Shown here piece by piece: positions 32,302 to 43,230 of a DNA stretch of 64,000 nt (position 1 is its first letter; each line of letters begins with the position of its first letter). The stretch covers positions 655,558 to 719,557 of the forward strand of contig JAIXMO010000012.1 in NCBI GenBank assembly GCA_025677825.1, given 5' to 3'. A program made the translations under genes and the position numbers. The stretch is from Helicostylum pulchrum. Its lineage: Eukaryota > Mucoromycota > Mucoromycetes > Mucorales > Mucoraceae. The notes beneath the pieces were generated by a model that saw only the letters and a program-made list of their open reading frames with translations, did not search any database and was not told the origin of the DNA.

Positions 32302-33392
32302 TTAACCAATAATGTTACGATGCTTTCCTTCATCATGCGTAAATGAGAAACTTGAACCAAGCTTATTTGGATTGGCAGCCACAAGGGGTCTTTGTGAAGG
32401 TGGTTCAAATGTAAAGATATTACGAGGAGCAGGAGCATTTGGGTCGGCCCGACGAATAGGTTGTCGCACTTGATCTTTAGGGTCGACAGGACCAAATATT
32501 CTCCCTGCAGCTGCAAAAAAAAAAAAAAAAAAAAAAAAAAAGAATTAATACAATAGCGTCGATATATAAAGATACTTACGGAACTGGTTCTTGTCTTGTT
32601 CCTGTTGAGTCTTTATTTTTTTTAAAAAAAAAAGTGGTAGATTAGATATCGAAATGGGTGCAATAGTAAAAAGAGATTTTTTTACCTTTTGATAATCGTT
32701 ATTGACGGGTTGATCATTTAATCCAATTAACTGCACAGTTTTAGGAGAACAAAGCGTATCGATTTGCTCTTTACCGACTACAGGCCATTGTACTTTACTA
32801 GAGATTACTTGTAATTGCTTCAATACGCAGGCCTGATCCCAAAGGTATCGAATGGATTCAATTTTATGCTCCTTATTAAAGCTAACCGAGGTAGTCTAAT
32901 CAATAATAATATGTATATATATATATATATATATGATTTAATAAATTAGTCCAAATATGTATTATAATATTTGTACTTGCAACAGGAAAATTTATTGTTG
33001 AATTCATCTAAGTAAAATAAAAAGGGTTAGCCAATGAAATGAAAAACGAGTCAGGTGCTTGTATAATAATTAACTACCAAAAGTCTTTCTTCGATATGAG
33101 GTACAAGCCATTTACACTCACCGCTATGAAAGTGAATTGACCAAGTTACTTCCTCAATTAACTTGTTTGAGCCTGTAACTTTATTGTAAACTTCTTCTTG
33201 TACAGGATTTACCTTCTCCGAGAACTGATTACTTAGAAAGAATTTACGTATCTGTGCGCTACCACGAACACCTACTGAAGTAGGTACATACATAATAACT
33301 GCATCTTCTGCGTACAAATCAACGGCTGTACGCTTATTTTTAAAAGCGTTCCATGTTTTTTCAATTGAACTTACTGTGTTTGATGACAACAT
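32302..33392 (-). CDS. NTF2-like (SnoaL-type) domain protein with conserved C-terminal tail
   Basis: Predicted as join(32302..32510,32580..32601,32686..32895,32981..33007,33078..33392) on the minus strand, 260 aa. Residues 1-150 form an NTF2-like alpha+beta cone: TVSSIEKTWNAFKNKRTA, YAEDAVIMYVPT, then IEEVTWSIHFHSGECKWLVP and IESIRYLWDQACVLKQL. The C-terminal 90 residues are polar with FGPVDPKD, RRADPNAPAPRNIF and SQRPLVAANPNKLGSS, a pattern found in fungal proteins of this group with repeated N-I-F/G motifs. Function unknown; NTF2-like folds serve as enzymes or binding modules. Intron 2 (32896-32980) appears to use a GC donor. Its 5' region exists in a decayed second copy at 34390-34720. Confidence 0.72.
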
Positions 33393-34389
33393 TTTTTTTC
33401 TTTTCTTAGTTCAATAAAGGGAAAAGGAAGAAACTTTTTTTTTTTAATAAATTGAAATAAATTTGCAATTTATTAAGTCGTGTATGACAAGGCGTGCTCC
33501 TTTTTTTTAAAAAAAAAAGACTATAAGGAGATTGAACTTTTAACCCAATCAGTGAAATTTTTTAATCGATAGATCATTTCACCAGCATCATTATAACTAA
33601 AAGGGTAGATAAGACTACGAAACGTAGAAGAGCACGTTACATTGTTAACTGTCCTCCTTTTATATATATATATATGTAGAAGTCAGTTATAATTGTAGGC
33701 CCTAGTAGTTGTGAATTATTAAAAAACTGCATTTCTCCATTTTGAGTTTAGAAGTAATCATAATTCACGTTTTAATTTCAATCAAATTATAGAATTCTAT
33801 TGTATTTTAATGTGTGTTTACTTAGATTTTACATTGAATTTGAAACTTAGCAGTGTCAGTTAATATAAACTTTTTTTTTATAGAAGTTTTACTGTTACTT
33901 CTTTGTCATTTTATGTAATTAAAACTTTAGCTAAAGTGCCTCATTTTCTACGGAATACCTGAGTTTAATGGTAATAGTTAGAATAAACGCGTTAAAACAA
34001 ATAGAATACTTAAATATGCCTTTTATTTTTTACTTAAAAAGAGTTGTATATCATTGTAAGCTTTTCCTGTCGCCAGGGGGAAAATAAAGGGGGGGGGGGG
34101 AGACTTGTTCAATGCTTAAAAGGTTGAATTAAAAAAAAAGTTACTTAATTAATTCAGAGTAAAAAGGAGGTTGATTCAACTATTGTTTAAACCTGATATA
34201 TTATACCAAGGACGAATCCTTGTGGGTTTCAAAAGATTGAACCACAATAACCGATTGTGCGCATCGTAAGCGTTTCATCATTATAGGAGAATCATTAAAT
34301 ATAACTGCTTTAAACGGAACTGCAAGACGATGAAGATTATCATATTTTTCACTCAAGAAAACTAGGTTGACTAAAAGTTATTTTCACTC
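33393..34389. other. Intergenic, no gene seen
   Basis: A/T-rich sequence between the NTF2-like gene and its decayed copy. It contains a (TA)n run at 33660-33675 and a run of 12 G at 34089-34100. No frame of interest. Confidence 0.5.
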
Positions 34390-34720
34390 CAGTAGTAACT
34401 TATTCATTGTTAAAAATGGTTTCGGAAGGAATACTCAATTTTACGTATCTGTGCGTTACCATCAACAATTACTAAAGTAGATACATACATGCTGGCTGCA
34501 TCCCTCGTACACAAAAAAAAAGAAAAAGAAAGGAAACAATAGCTTCAATTGAAGTGATTATACTGTACAACTTGTTTAAAAAGAGACGAAAAAAAGAAAT
34601 TGGCAGTTTATTAACTGTATGTGACAAAAAGCATGCTCCTTGTAAAAGTATACACAAATATATGCTTTTTTTTAAGTGACAATAAAAGGAGATTGATATC
34701 GTGGCGTTTCTCCTCAATAA
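34390..34720 (-). pseudogene. Decayed duplicate of the 5' part of the NTF2-like gene
   Basis: The minus strand around 34430-34510 reads AASMYVSTLVIVDGNAQIRKI, aligned with VIMYVPTSVGVRGSAQIRKF of the intact gene at 33240-33310. The flanking DNA also matches: 34600-34700 has a counterpart at 33460-33530 (upstream region with the shared GCATGCTCCTT / GCGTGCTCCTT and AAAGGAGATTGA / TAAGGAGATTGA). The copy is in the same orientation, about 1.2 kb upstream, with missing segments and stops. It is followed by a run of 15 G (34721-34735). Confidence 0.7.
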
Positions 34721-34908
34721 GGGGGGGGGGGGGGGTATTACTGTTTCCACGGTAAAGTTTTATGATAGTGAGCAGGCAGGACAGCATCTTTCAAAGGGTC
34801 TTTTCGATTCGTTAAACACTCTCTTGAGGTTGTTGTCCTTGTACTATTGGATAATGACGACTTTTTTTATTTAGACAACAGTTAGAGTTTTAATATATAT
34901 TTTTATAT

Positions 34909-35766
34909 TTATTTGTTTACCTCATTATGATGGTGATGTTGTTGTTGATATTGTTGTGCAGTAGATAGTGACATTGTTTTTTGCATTCTTGGTTTTCCAG
35001 TGGAAGATTCGGAAGAGGAGCGTGAAGTGACTGAATTTGCTTTTTTATCGCTTTGATGGTGGTGGTGATGGTGATGGTGCTTTCTTTGAATAGGCAAGAT
35101 AGCATTATGTACCGTAATTTCACGCCTACCTGGGCTACGGCGTAACTGTTGCTGCCCTTGTTGTTTGTCAGTTGTATTATTAAAAGATGAAGATCTCGCA
35201 CGATTCGTGTGGTTAACACGTGATGGCGCTAATACAGGTGAGTTTACAGACCTTGTTGTTGGAGCGGGATAAAGTACAAAATTGGGAGTTGGAGAATGAA
35301 TTGGAGAAGAAGGTGATACCATAGAATGACCACTTGATCTCTTATTCGGCGCAGTAGGTTCCGAAGTTCCGCTTTCATTAGTATTAGTAGTACTACTGTT
35401 ACGTTTTGTGCATTGATCACTCTTTTGCGAATAGTATCCATCGTCATCTTCTGTGATAATATCCTTAATTTCACTTTCAACATTTAATAGACGCGCTATA
35501 TTGTCCAGTATAAGCAATACTGACAGCAGAATCCATTTGGTAATTGATCTAATAGAGAAAGTAAAGTATTGATATACTGAACAAGGTTTCTCATCACCAG
35601 AAATACTTGGTAAATTGGACAACAATTGAACCATAAATGCTTGTATTTGAAGTAAACAAATAGTTGTAATAGATGGAATACGCAAGCTTGATTTCTTCTT
35701 TTCTTCAAACAGGTCTCGTCTTACTTTATCATATAAAGGTCTATTCATATGTGTTTGTTTAATCAT
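34909..35766 (-). CDS. Uncharacterised protein with two hydrophobic segments and a His-rich tail
   Basis: Single exon, 285 aa from the ATG at 35764-35766. I do not recognise a family. Residues about 25-60 (SITTICLLQIQAFMVQLLS) and 70-95 (KWILLSVLLILDNIARLL) are hydrophobic amphipathic helices and may be membrane associated. From about 115 the protein is Ser/Thr/Asn/Pro-rich and probably disordered, with SPSSPIHSPTPNF, and two His tracts (KHHHHHHHHQ at about 233-242; QHHHHN near the C-terminus). Lies 170 bp from the next minus-strand gene. A poly-A run (35819-35839) sits upstream of the ATG. Confidence 0.7.
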   Translation of the reverse strand: MIKQTHMNRPLYDKVRRDLFEEKKKSSLRIPSITTICLLQIQAFMVQLLSNLPSISGDEKPCSVYQYFTFSIRSITKWILLSVLLILDNIARLLNVESEIKDIITEDDDGYYSQKSDQCTKRNSSTTNTNESGTSEPTAPNKRSSGHSMVSPSSPIHSPTPNFVLYPAPTTRSVNSPVLAPSRVNHTNRARSSSFNNTTDKQQGQQQLRRSPGRREITVHNAILPIQRKHHHHHHHHQSDKKANSVTSRSSSESSTGKPRMQKTMSLSTAQQYQQQHHHHNEVNK

Positions 35767-35937
35767 TGCTACTTTGTAAAAGAAAAAGAGAGATAAAGAG
35801 AGAGAAAAAAAGAGATGCAAAAAAAAAAAAAAAAAAAAATCCGATTTTTGTACTCCAAAACAATAAAGGGGGTGTGAACTAAGCGTTTTTTGTTTACATT
35901 GTATTTATTTTTGTTCATGTATAATATACGCCTGCAC

Positions 35938-36147
35938 TTAGTTTTGTTTTTTGTTAAGCACCAATTCACGTTCTTCTCTTAACGCCTCAAGTTGCTGCTT
36001 TAACTTTTCAATATCTTGTTCTGTCATAGCAGGTATTTCTTTCTTTGCATCACTACGCTCTCTTAACTCTGTTCCAATATAGTATCCAACTGGAATAGTA
36101 ACTAACGCAATGGCAGGATAAATGTTGTTCTTGATGACTGAAAGCAT
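35938..36147 (-). CDS. Small single-pass membrane protein, 69 aa
   Basis: ATG at 36145-36147, stop at 35938-35940. Sequence pattern: short N-terminus (MLSVIKNN), hydrophobic helix (IYPAIALVTIPVGYYIG, about 9-25), then a charged C-terminal helix (LRERSDAKKEIP, IEKLKQQLEALREERELV) that looks like a coiled coil. No domain recognised; the layout is that of small mitochondrial inner- or outer-membrane subunits, which is inference. It is divergent from the ATP synthase subunit g gene 183 bp away, so a shared promoter is possible. Confidence 0.65.
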   Translation of the reverse strand: MLSVIKNNIYPAIALVTIPVGYYIGTELRERSDAKKEIPAMTEQDIEKLKQQLEALREERELVLNKKQN

Positions 36148-36329
36148 AATACGTGAATAAAGTACAAGAGCAAAAAAAAACAATAAAAAAAAGGTTCGAC
36201 GTCACTAGGGGCTGGCGCTGAAGAAAAAAAAAAAAAAAAAAAGAGAGAAAAAATATTTGTCCCCCCGCTAACAAGTGAGTAGGACCCCTCACGTTTTCTT
36301 TTGTTTAACTAAATACTCAATTTTTCATA

Positions 36330-36750
36330 ATGGCTTCAAAGATTATTGGTTGTGCTCAAAACACTCTTGGCAAGCTTTGTGGTAAAGAATGTTTGCTAGA
36401 AAAAAAGAGAAATATACATGTTTACGTTTTACTAACATTATAAAAAAAACCACATGACAGCTCTTCAAAAGCCTTTCGTCTACAACACCAAGGTTGCTGT
36501 TGAAGTCGCTAAGCAAGTCTATGTTAAGGAAGGTATGGCTTTCCCTACTGGTGCTCAATTCTCTCAAGCTCAACAAACCTTCCAAAACTCTTTAAAGATC
36601 AACAACCTCAAGAACTTGACCTTTACTGATGTTGCAAAGGGCGGTGTCGTTCTCGCTGAAATCTATACCTTTTTCCTTATTGGTGAAATTGTTGGTCGTA
36701 GAAACTTGATTGGTTATAATGTCAAGTCTGAGGAATCTCATGAACATTAA
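36330..36750 (+). CDS. ATP20: ATP synthase subunit g (Atp20)
   Basis: Predicted as join(36330..36381,36461..36750), 113 aa. A small subunit of the membrane (Fo) part of mitochondrial ATP synthase, needed for dimer formation and cristae shape. Seen: FVYNTKVAVEVAKQVYVKEG in the first half, and a C-terminal membrane helix GGVVLAEIYTFFLIGEIVGR (about 82-101), which carries the G-E-[IL]-[IV]-G-R dimerisation motif of subunit g. The intron follows the Cys-Gly of the first exon (LGKLCG). C-rich codon choice (GTC, AAC, AAG) is stronger here than in neighbours, consistent with high expression. Confidence 0.92.
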
Positions 36751-37023
36751 ACTATATACGCACTTTATACACAACTATTCTTCATGACGATAAACTTGTG
36801 ATGTATTTAACACCTTACCTTTTTTGTTTTGTTTTGTTTTTCTTTTTTTCTTTTTGCAGCTTGCCAACAAGTGAATATACAGCTATTAAAAATAATAATC
36901 AATGTAAAAGAGAGAGAAAGAGAGATTGTATGTGTTTTAAATGTGTCAAATTAAGTTTTTTCTTTTTATTGTATTTATACATGTTTTTTATTTTATAAGT
37001 TATAAAAAAAAGGGGTTTATATT

Positions 37024-39514
37024 CTATTTTCTACCACCCTTCTTTCCTTTACCACCAGCCTTTGGTGCTCTCATTTGAGTGAGACGAGCAGGTTGTGAAG
37101 ACTTCTTGGCAGCTCTAGCAGCCATCTTTTGACTACGACCATCTTCCTCAGCATCATCTTCTTCCATAGCTTGCATGCGTCTTCTCTTTTGACGACTCAT
37201 ACCATCATATTTACCACGCTTCTCTTTAGGCTTTTCGTCTGTTTTCTCTTCTTTAGCACCAAACTTGGATTTATGATCTTCTTTACCAGTAGTTTGTCGT
37301 TGTTTCTTTTCTGTTTCAGTTTGGAACCAAGTTCTAGCAGGTCTAGCGTAAATTTCAGCACCATGATGAAGCATATTTTCTGATTTTTTAAGTTGCATCT
37401 CTGCGTTACGGATAGCACGTTCTTGCTTCTCTTCTGCTAAAACCTCTTTAATTTGACGACCCAAGCTTTCAACCTTTTGCTTGTATCTTTGAACAACTTC
37501 ATGATTGACAACACGATTCTTTACTTGTGCGCCGGCGGATGATTTGATAGCCATTTTTAACATTTTACGATCAGATTCACCGACAAGAGTAACGGAACGA
37601 CCATTACGACCAGCACGAGCAGTACGACCAACACGATGAAGATATTGAGCAAATTGTGTAGGCATATTATAATTAATAACGGTTTCAATACCCTTAATAT
37701 CGAGACCTCTTGCAGCTAAATCAGTAGCAAGTAAATAATCGACTTCGTTATCTCTGAATCTTTCAAGAGCTTCTAAACGTTGTTCTTGAGTAAGGTTACC
37801 GTGTAACTCAGCAGCAGAAAGACCCATTAAACCAAACAAAATCTTCATTTGATGCGCAGCTGCCTTTGATCTGAAAAACACAATAACTTTTTCCTTAAAT
37901 GTCTTTCTACATAATGCAAGTAAAACTGCAGCACGATCGGATTCACGAGTTTGACGAATACGAACAAATTCTTGAATAAGACGAGAGGCGGCTTGATTAC
38001 TGGGATCGACAAACAAACGTACAGGGTTGTTTAAAGACATACGGACCAATTGATCAACGTTATCTGTCATAGTAGCAGAGAAAAGCATAGTTTGTCTACC
38101 TTTAGGACAAGACTTGATAATTTCTCCCAATTCATCAGCAAAACCATCTTCCAACATACGATCAGCTTCATCCATAACTAAAATTTCACAGGCGTCAAGA
38201 TGGAAACCAGTAGAGTTACGAACATGATCAATTAAACGACCAGGTGTAGCAACAACAACATCAGGCTTCAATTTTAATTCTTGTTCTTGAGTCTTGACAC
38301 TTAAACCACCAACACAAAGGGCAAAGGTAATATCGGTATAATTTGCTAATTTAACTGCAACACTGTGTACCTGAGCTGCTAACTCACGAGTAGGACAGAG
38401 AATAAGAACACGGGTAGAGGGTGTTTGTCTAGGTCTATACAAGAGACGTTCCAAGATAGGAACAATAAAAGCTGCGGTCTTACCAGAACCAGTTACGGCA
38501 CCACCACAAATATCTTTACCCATTAAAGCAATAGGAATTGTACGAGCTTGAATATCAGTAGGCTTAATGAAACCAACATTAGATAAACCCTTAAGGATAG
38601 GACGAGAAAGGTTTATAGAAGCAAAAGACTCGTGGTTTTGTCTCTTTTCATCAGATTCATCAGCGAAATATTCCTTCTTACGCTATAATATTTAAAATAA
38701 ACACGTTAATATATATTTCTATTATCTGTATATATATTTTTTTGTAAAAGTAACTTACCTGCTTTTCAGCTGCATCTTCGACTACTTCTTCGTCACTGTT
38801 AGCTTCAATATCCTCTGCTTCACCATCAGTAAGCTCTTCTTCCGTATCACTATCAGAATCTTCCTCATCGTCATCTTCATCAATTCTTTCAGCACCAGCA
38901 CCGAAACCGTCGAGTGCCAAATCCTCTTCATTTTCGTTATTATTTTCTTTTTCTTCCTCGTTATCATCGTCAGAAGCAGCACCGACAAATTCAGAAGTTT
39001 CATCCTCTTCATCTTCAGATGCGGATTCTTCCTTTACTTGTACTTGCTTGGCCTTTTTCTTTTGGTCCTTGAGATCTTGTCTCTTTTTAGCAATAATATC
39101 ATCGATTGAAGTTCTATCAGCATCGCCCTAACGCAAAATAATTGTATTTTAGTATCTACAGTAAAAAAATCATTTTATCATTATTACCTGTTTTCCCTTC
39201 AACATACCACGAGCAGCAGAGAAATCCCAATCTTTTCTACCAGCAATACCACCATCCATAGAAAAGGTGAACTCGGTGTCAAAATCATTCTCTTTATCTG
39301 CCTTCTTTTTCTTTTCGATATCAGACTTAATAGTAGCTTGAATACCTTGCTTCTTTTCACGGTTTGCTTGCTTTCTTAATTTTTTAGCCATTTTTTTATC
39401 AATAGGTTTTTTTGCAACAACTTCCTCTTCTTCTTCAATTTCTTCCATGGGATCTTCAACTACAATATCTTGATCGTCCTCGATCGTCATTACGAAATCA
39501 TCGTTCTTTCCCAT
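37024..39514 (-). CDS. DRS1: DEAD-box RNA helicase Drs1 (DDX27)
   Basis: Predicted as join(37024..38682,38759..39127,39188..39514) on the minus strand, 784 aa. Nucleolar ATP-dependent RNA helicase for large ribosomal subunit assembly (27S rRNA processing). An acidic/Lys-rich N-terminal arm (about 1-230, long D/E runs) precedes the core: Q motif FIKPTDIQARTIP, Walker A AVTGSGKT (about 295), PTRELAAQ, TPGRLIDH, VMDEADRM (DEAD box, about 400), LFSATM (SAT), VIVFFRSKAAAHQM, ATDLAARGLDIKG and HRVGRTARAGR (about 580). The C-terminal region is basic with KRGKYDGMSRQKRRR, as in Drs1/DDX27. Convergent with ATP20. Confidence 0.95.
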
Positions 39515-39565
39515 TTTGTTACTTTTTAGATCTAATAAAGGATAACTAACCAAAAAAAAATGTTG

Positions 39566-39597
<32 letters not shown>

Positions 39598-39791
39598 GTT
39601 GGATCCGTTAAACCGGTCACTTGAACGTCACGTATTTTTTTTTGTTTTTCGAAACTTTTCTATTTTGATTTGATTTTATACTATTTGCATGAAATGGTTT
39701 ATTTGTAACCATTTCTATTCGCATTAGCTTGTCATCGTAATATATATTTACAGTATTTACACAATAAGGAGAAAAAAAAAAGGGATTGAAT

Positions 39792-42048
39792 TTAACAAAG
39801 GAAAGGGTGTTTCAAAGCTTGTTCAGCGGTTATTCTTGTGTCCTTGTTTAAATCAAGAGTCTTTTCCAACAAATCCAAAGCTTGATGGAACTCGTTGGGA
39901 TCCCATTGGGCAATAGTTTCCTTGTTTAAATGCTCAGCAAGTTTTTTCCAAGGTATTTTAGTTGCAGGAAGGTTAATATTGGTATGGAAAGTTCGCTCTA
40001 ATAATAGTAAGAAGATATTATTAGTACATCAAAATTACTACGTAATTCGCCTGTCTACTTTACCGTAATTCTGGGCACATTGCTTCATTTCTCGGGAACC
40101 GTATACTTGTGCCAATTCCATAATAGCATCAGAATCTTCACTTGATATAAAGAAAGGGTATCTACCAGTCATAAAACATGCTAAAATAACACCGGCAGAC
40201 CATACATCAACAGCTGAAAAAAAAAGGTAAGTATACTATATAAAAACAATAGAATATTATATGGTCTTACCACAGGATTGTTTAGTGACTTTAAATAAGA
40301 CTTCAGGAGCTCTAAAGCCTCGGGTTCCGGCACGACTTGCTCGAATAGGACGACGAACATCATTTCTGACAAATCCCATGGGTCTAGATTCTTCAACAGG
40401 TGCTGCTGTAGGGTTAGAGGAAGATGAAGCGCCAGTATTGGCTGCGCGATTTTCTTTGTTTGAGAGTGTTGCCAATACAGAAACGGACGACTTTGCTGGT
40501 ATACGATTAATTGCTGCATTTCTGCTAATTTGAGTAAACATGTCTCCTTGAGATCTAGCTTCAATCCTTGCGTCCTGCTCTTCCAATCTTTTCCCTTCAT
40601 CTACATGCTACAAGTAAAAAGAAATATTAGTAAAAAAAAAATACAATTATAATTATCATTATTTAACATACCTCAGCTAAACCAAGATCAATGACAAATC
40701 CCATCTTTTTCCTACGGCTGTACAAGAAATTGTTTGGTTTGATATCTCGATGAACAATATCAGCCTTGCTTAATTCGTTTAAAGCAGTAAACATGCATCT
40801 AAAGTAAGACTTGATTTCGGTCATATCCATCTCTGAAAAGATAGATCTAAAGTCATCGTTATCGATATAAGGCATAACTACAAATACCTGATCTTGTTGT
40901 CTAAATGCTGTAATCAAAGGTGATATACAAGGTTTACCAAGAAATTTAAGTAACAATTCAATTTCATTAGCAATGCGATGTGGGCTACTAGTATCATAAA
41001 TTCTCTTCAAAGCTACAAATTGATTTAATGGTTTGGGTGATTGTTGTTGCTCTTCATCTTCTGCGCTTGACATCAAATGCTCCCATTCTTCATTTTTATA
41101 ATAGTTACGTCTAATATCCAAGGCCTTGTATACTGTACTGAATGTTCCTTCTCCAATTTTAGATATCAATCTGTAGTAATTTGGCAAACATTTTACAGTT
41201 TTCATTAATTCTGCAATTTCCTCTGCTTCTGCTTTAGCTTCTGCTGCTTCCGTCTTTTCTCCGTCTGTTGTGACTGATGTTCCTGTGCTATCACTTACTG
41301 GGTCACCCTTTGAATCAAATGATCCAGCAACCTCATGTTCTTTTACACGAGTAACATTCCTTTGTTGTGCTGGAAGAGATGCGGCATCCTTTGGAGGTTC
41401 TTGGAGAGATGTAACATCCTTTGGCGCTGTGATAACCTTTGGCGCTGTGGGTGCTGCGACATCCTTTGGGAGTGCTGTGACATCCTTTGCTGTGGTAACC
41501 TTTGGTGGGATGACATCCTTTGGTTGGGCAGGTGTAGAAGTACGAATTCTTTGAGGAATAAGCGAATGAGAATAGTTTGAGCGCTTTTGTCCATCAGATG
41601 AACGTTCTCTTCTTTTCTCATTCAAAGGTGTTGTTTGGTATTTTTGTTGATGAGTAGGCGAAGGAGTGTTCATACCTTTATCTTTGGAAAGCTTCGTAGA
41701 CTTATTCTTTAAACAAGTCAATTCTAATTCGTCTGCCTTTCGCTTAGGATTTCTAATGAAACTAGCGTTTCTAGGCTTCATATAACTTTTTGACGTCAAT
41801 GAACTTGACAATGGTGAGGAGGGAGGTGCACGAAACAGCGGCTCTGTCGAAGCATGTTGGGTGGAGTCAAGGCGGGGTGATGATGGAAGACGGGGTGGAG
41901 GTGAGCTCGCAAGGAAATAATTTATGCGACGATGCTGTTGTGGAGGGAGGTAGAGTTTTATCTCATTGTCGTCGTCAGTTGATTTTCTCTTTGTACCAGC
42001 TGCAGCTGCGCAAACTACTGGTACGCCGCGATTATCGGTGGAGGACAT
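39792..42048 (-). CDS. CDC7: Cdc7/Hsk1 (DDK) protein kinase
   Basis: Predicted as join(39792..39997,40064..40213,40271..40607,40672..42048) on the minus strand, 689 aa. Catalytic subunit of the Dbf4-dependent kinase that phosphorylates MCM and fires origins. Kinase domain from about residue 290: ISKIGEGTFSTVYKALD (P-loop), VALKRIY, then IVHRDIKPNNFLYSRR (about 425) and FVIDLGLAE (DFG replaced by DLG, as is common in Cdc7). The characteristic kinase insert lies between subdomains VII and VIII (about 100 residues), and RAGTRGFRAPEVLFKV follows it, then AVDVWSAGVILACFMTGRYP and the C-lobe ending HPFLC. A long N-terminus (about 1-285) is disordered with Lys-Asp-Val repeats (PKDV, AKDV, PKDVT). 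A run of 17 C lies about 95 bp upstream of the ATG. Confidence 0.94.
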
Positions 42049-42179
42049 AAAAAACGAGTGAAAAAAAAAAATAAGTTAAAGAAAAAGGAAACTGCGCTTT
42101 TTTTTTTCTGGTTTAAAAAAAAATCACGCGCCTTTTTTCAAACCCCCCCCCCCCCCCCCAGGCGCGCTCTACGTGCTGC
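42049..42179 (-). promoter_or_regulatory. CDC7 upstream region with C17 run
   Basis: The 42143-42159 run of C (G on the coding strand) lies between A/T runs, 95 bp before the CDC7 start codon. Similar dG:dC runs precede the UNC93-like gene. Such tracts exclude nucleosomes in vitro, so a promoter role is plausible but unproven. Confidence 0.3.
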
Positions 42180-42329
42180 AAATTAAATAACCCGTATGTC
42201 TTGTAAAGACAGTCCATTAAAGAAAAATACAAAATACTACAGAGAATAAAAAAAAACCTCGCTCAGTAACTATACTTCAGTTATTGACATAGACTTGAGT
42301 AGATCCAACTCTCATATTGACCAAAAATA

Positions 42330-42960
42330 ACTACAAATACGTCCTGTGAGAAACTGGTATTTTAATAATACGTTTTCTTTTATTATTTGATTCCATCGTG
42401 TACACAATAGATCCTAGATCGCTACAACTTTGACTTAAAAGGTATAAAAAATATTTATAAAAGAATATCAAGTCTCAAAGAGCGATTTATGTACTTTAAT
42501 TATGATAGTTTAACATTTTGTTATTTTACCTTTTTCATTTTGATTGGAGTTGATGAGCTTTAACTACACTTCTACCTGATTCAGTTGTCGAAAAAAAAAG
42601 TATAATTAAAGTCTTACCAATGTAACACAAAGAGAGGCACTTTCGATTTGCCTTCTTGTTGGAACTTTGAAGGACTCCATTTACCACTTCTATAAAGTGA
42701 GTATTACCTGTAAGTTTTGACACGGAATTCATCCGATCTGACAATATTTCCAAATAAAATATTATTATCCCCATTCGGCAACACCTGTTCAACGCTATGA
42801 TTGAAGTCAAGTGAATATACTTTGCTTGTTTCAAATTTAGAGATATAATATTTACAGTTTATATCCTAATACTTTAAAGTAAAAAAAAAATCGAAACTGG
42901 TCGACATTACCCTTCGGCAATGAGATCGAGATACATTTGTTTTTTATCGTAACGAGAAAC
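42330..42960 (-). pseudogene. Fanzor-like relic 2 (RuvC-I side)
   Basis: Minus-strand pieces in order: VEKYVSRYDKKQMYLDLIAEG (about 42895-42965, ends in a stop; written as VEKYVSRYDKK / QMYLDLIAEG), QVLPNGDNNILFGNIVRSDE (about 42720-42790), and, after a one-base shift, KVVAI followed by DLGSIVYTMESNNKR (about 42385-42425). The last matches the RuvC-I strand of Fanzor proteins (V-[VA]-I-D-x-G-x-x-x-x-x-Y). All are separated by stops and shifts. No intact frame exists. Confidence 0.45.
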
Positions 42961-42968
42961 GTATTTTT

Positions 42969-43230
42969 CTACTTCAATTCATCTATCGGATTTCCTAATC
43001 TTTCTAGGGCTTCAACGCCAACAAACAAACCCAAATTTCTTTTCTTCTGATCAATATTTAACTGCATCTCTTCGTGCTCCAACAATTTCGATTTTCGTCT
43101 TGCTTCTTTCTTTTCTGAGCGGTTTATGCCTTTTACAGAAGAAACATTATTGTTACCTACAATATTAACCAGAGACAATTTATGAGCATTAGCTTTATAC
43201 GTAGCATCCACTGTAATAGCTTCTAGCCAT
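42969..43230 (-). mobile_element. MULE-like transposase fragment joined to a charged helical piece
   Basis: The minus-strand frame opens in LEAITVDATYKANAHKLSL then VNIVGNNNVSSVKG. The D-A-T-Y-K-x-N pattern with following L-x-x-[IV]-x-G is the first catalytic-Asp motif of MULE/MuDR transposases. It runs straight into EKKEARRKSKLLEHEEMQ and a segment LFVGVEALERLGNPIDE that looks like the N-terminal part of a second element and joins the Fanzor-like relic downstream in another frame. The frame ends at 42969. Confidence 0.45.

Noticed and set aside
34472..34750. 92-codon minus-strand frame as a gene
   Set aside because: Lies over the decayed NTF2-like duplicate and a G run, in a frame different from the duplicate's coding frame.
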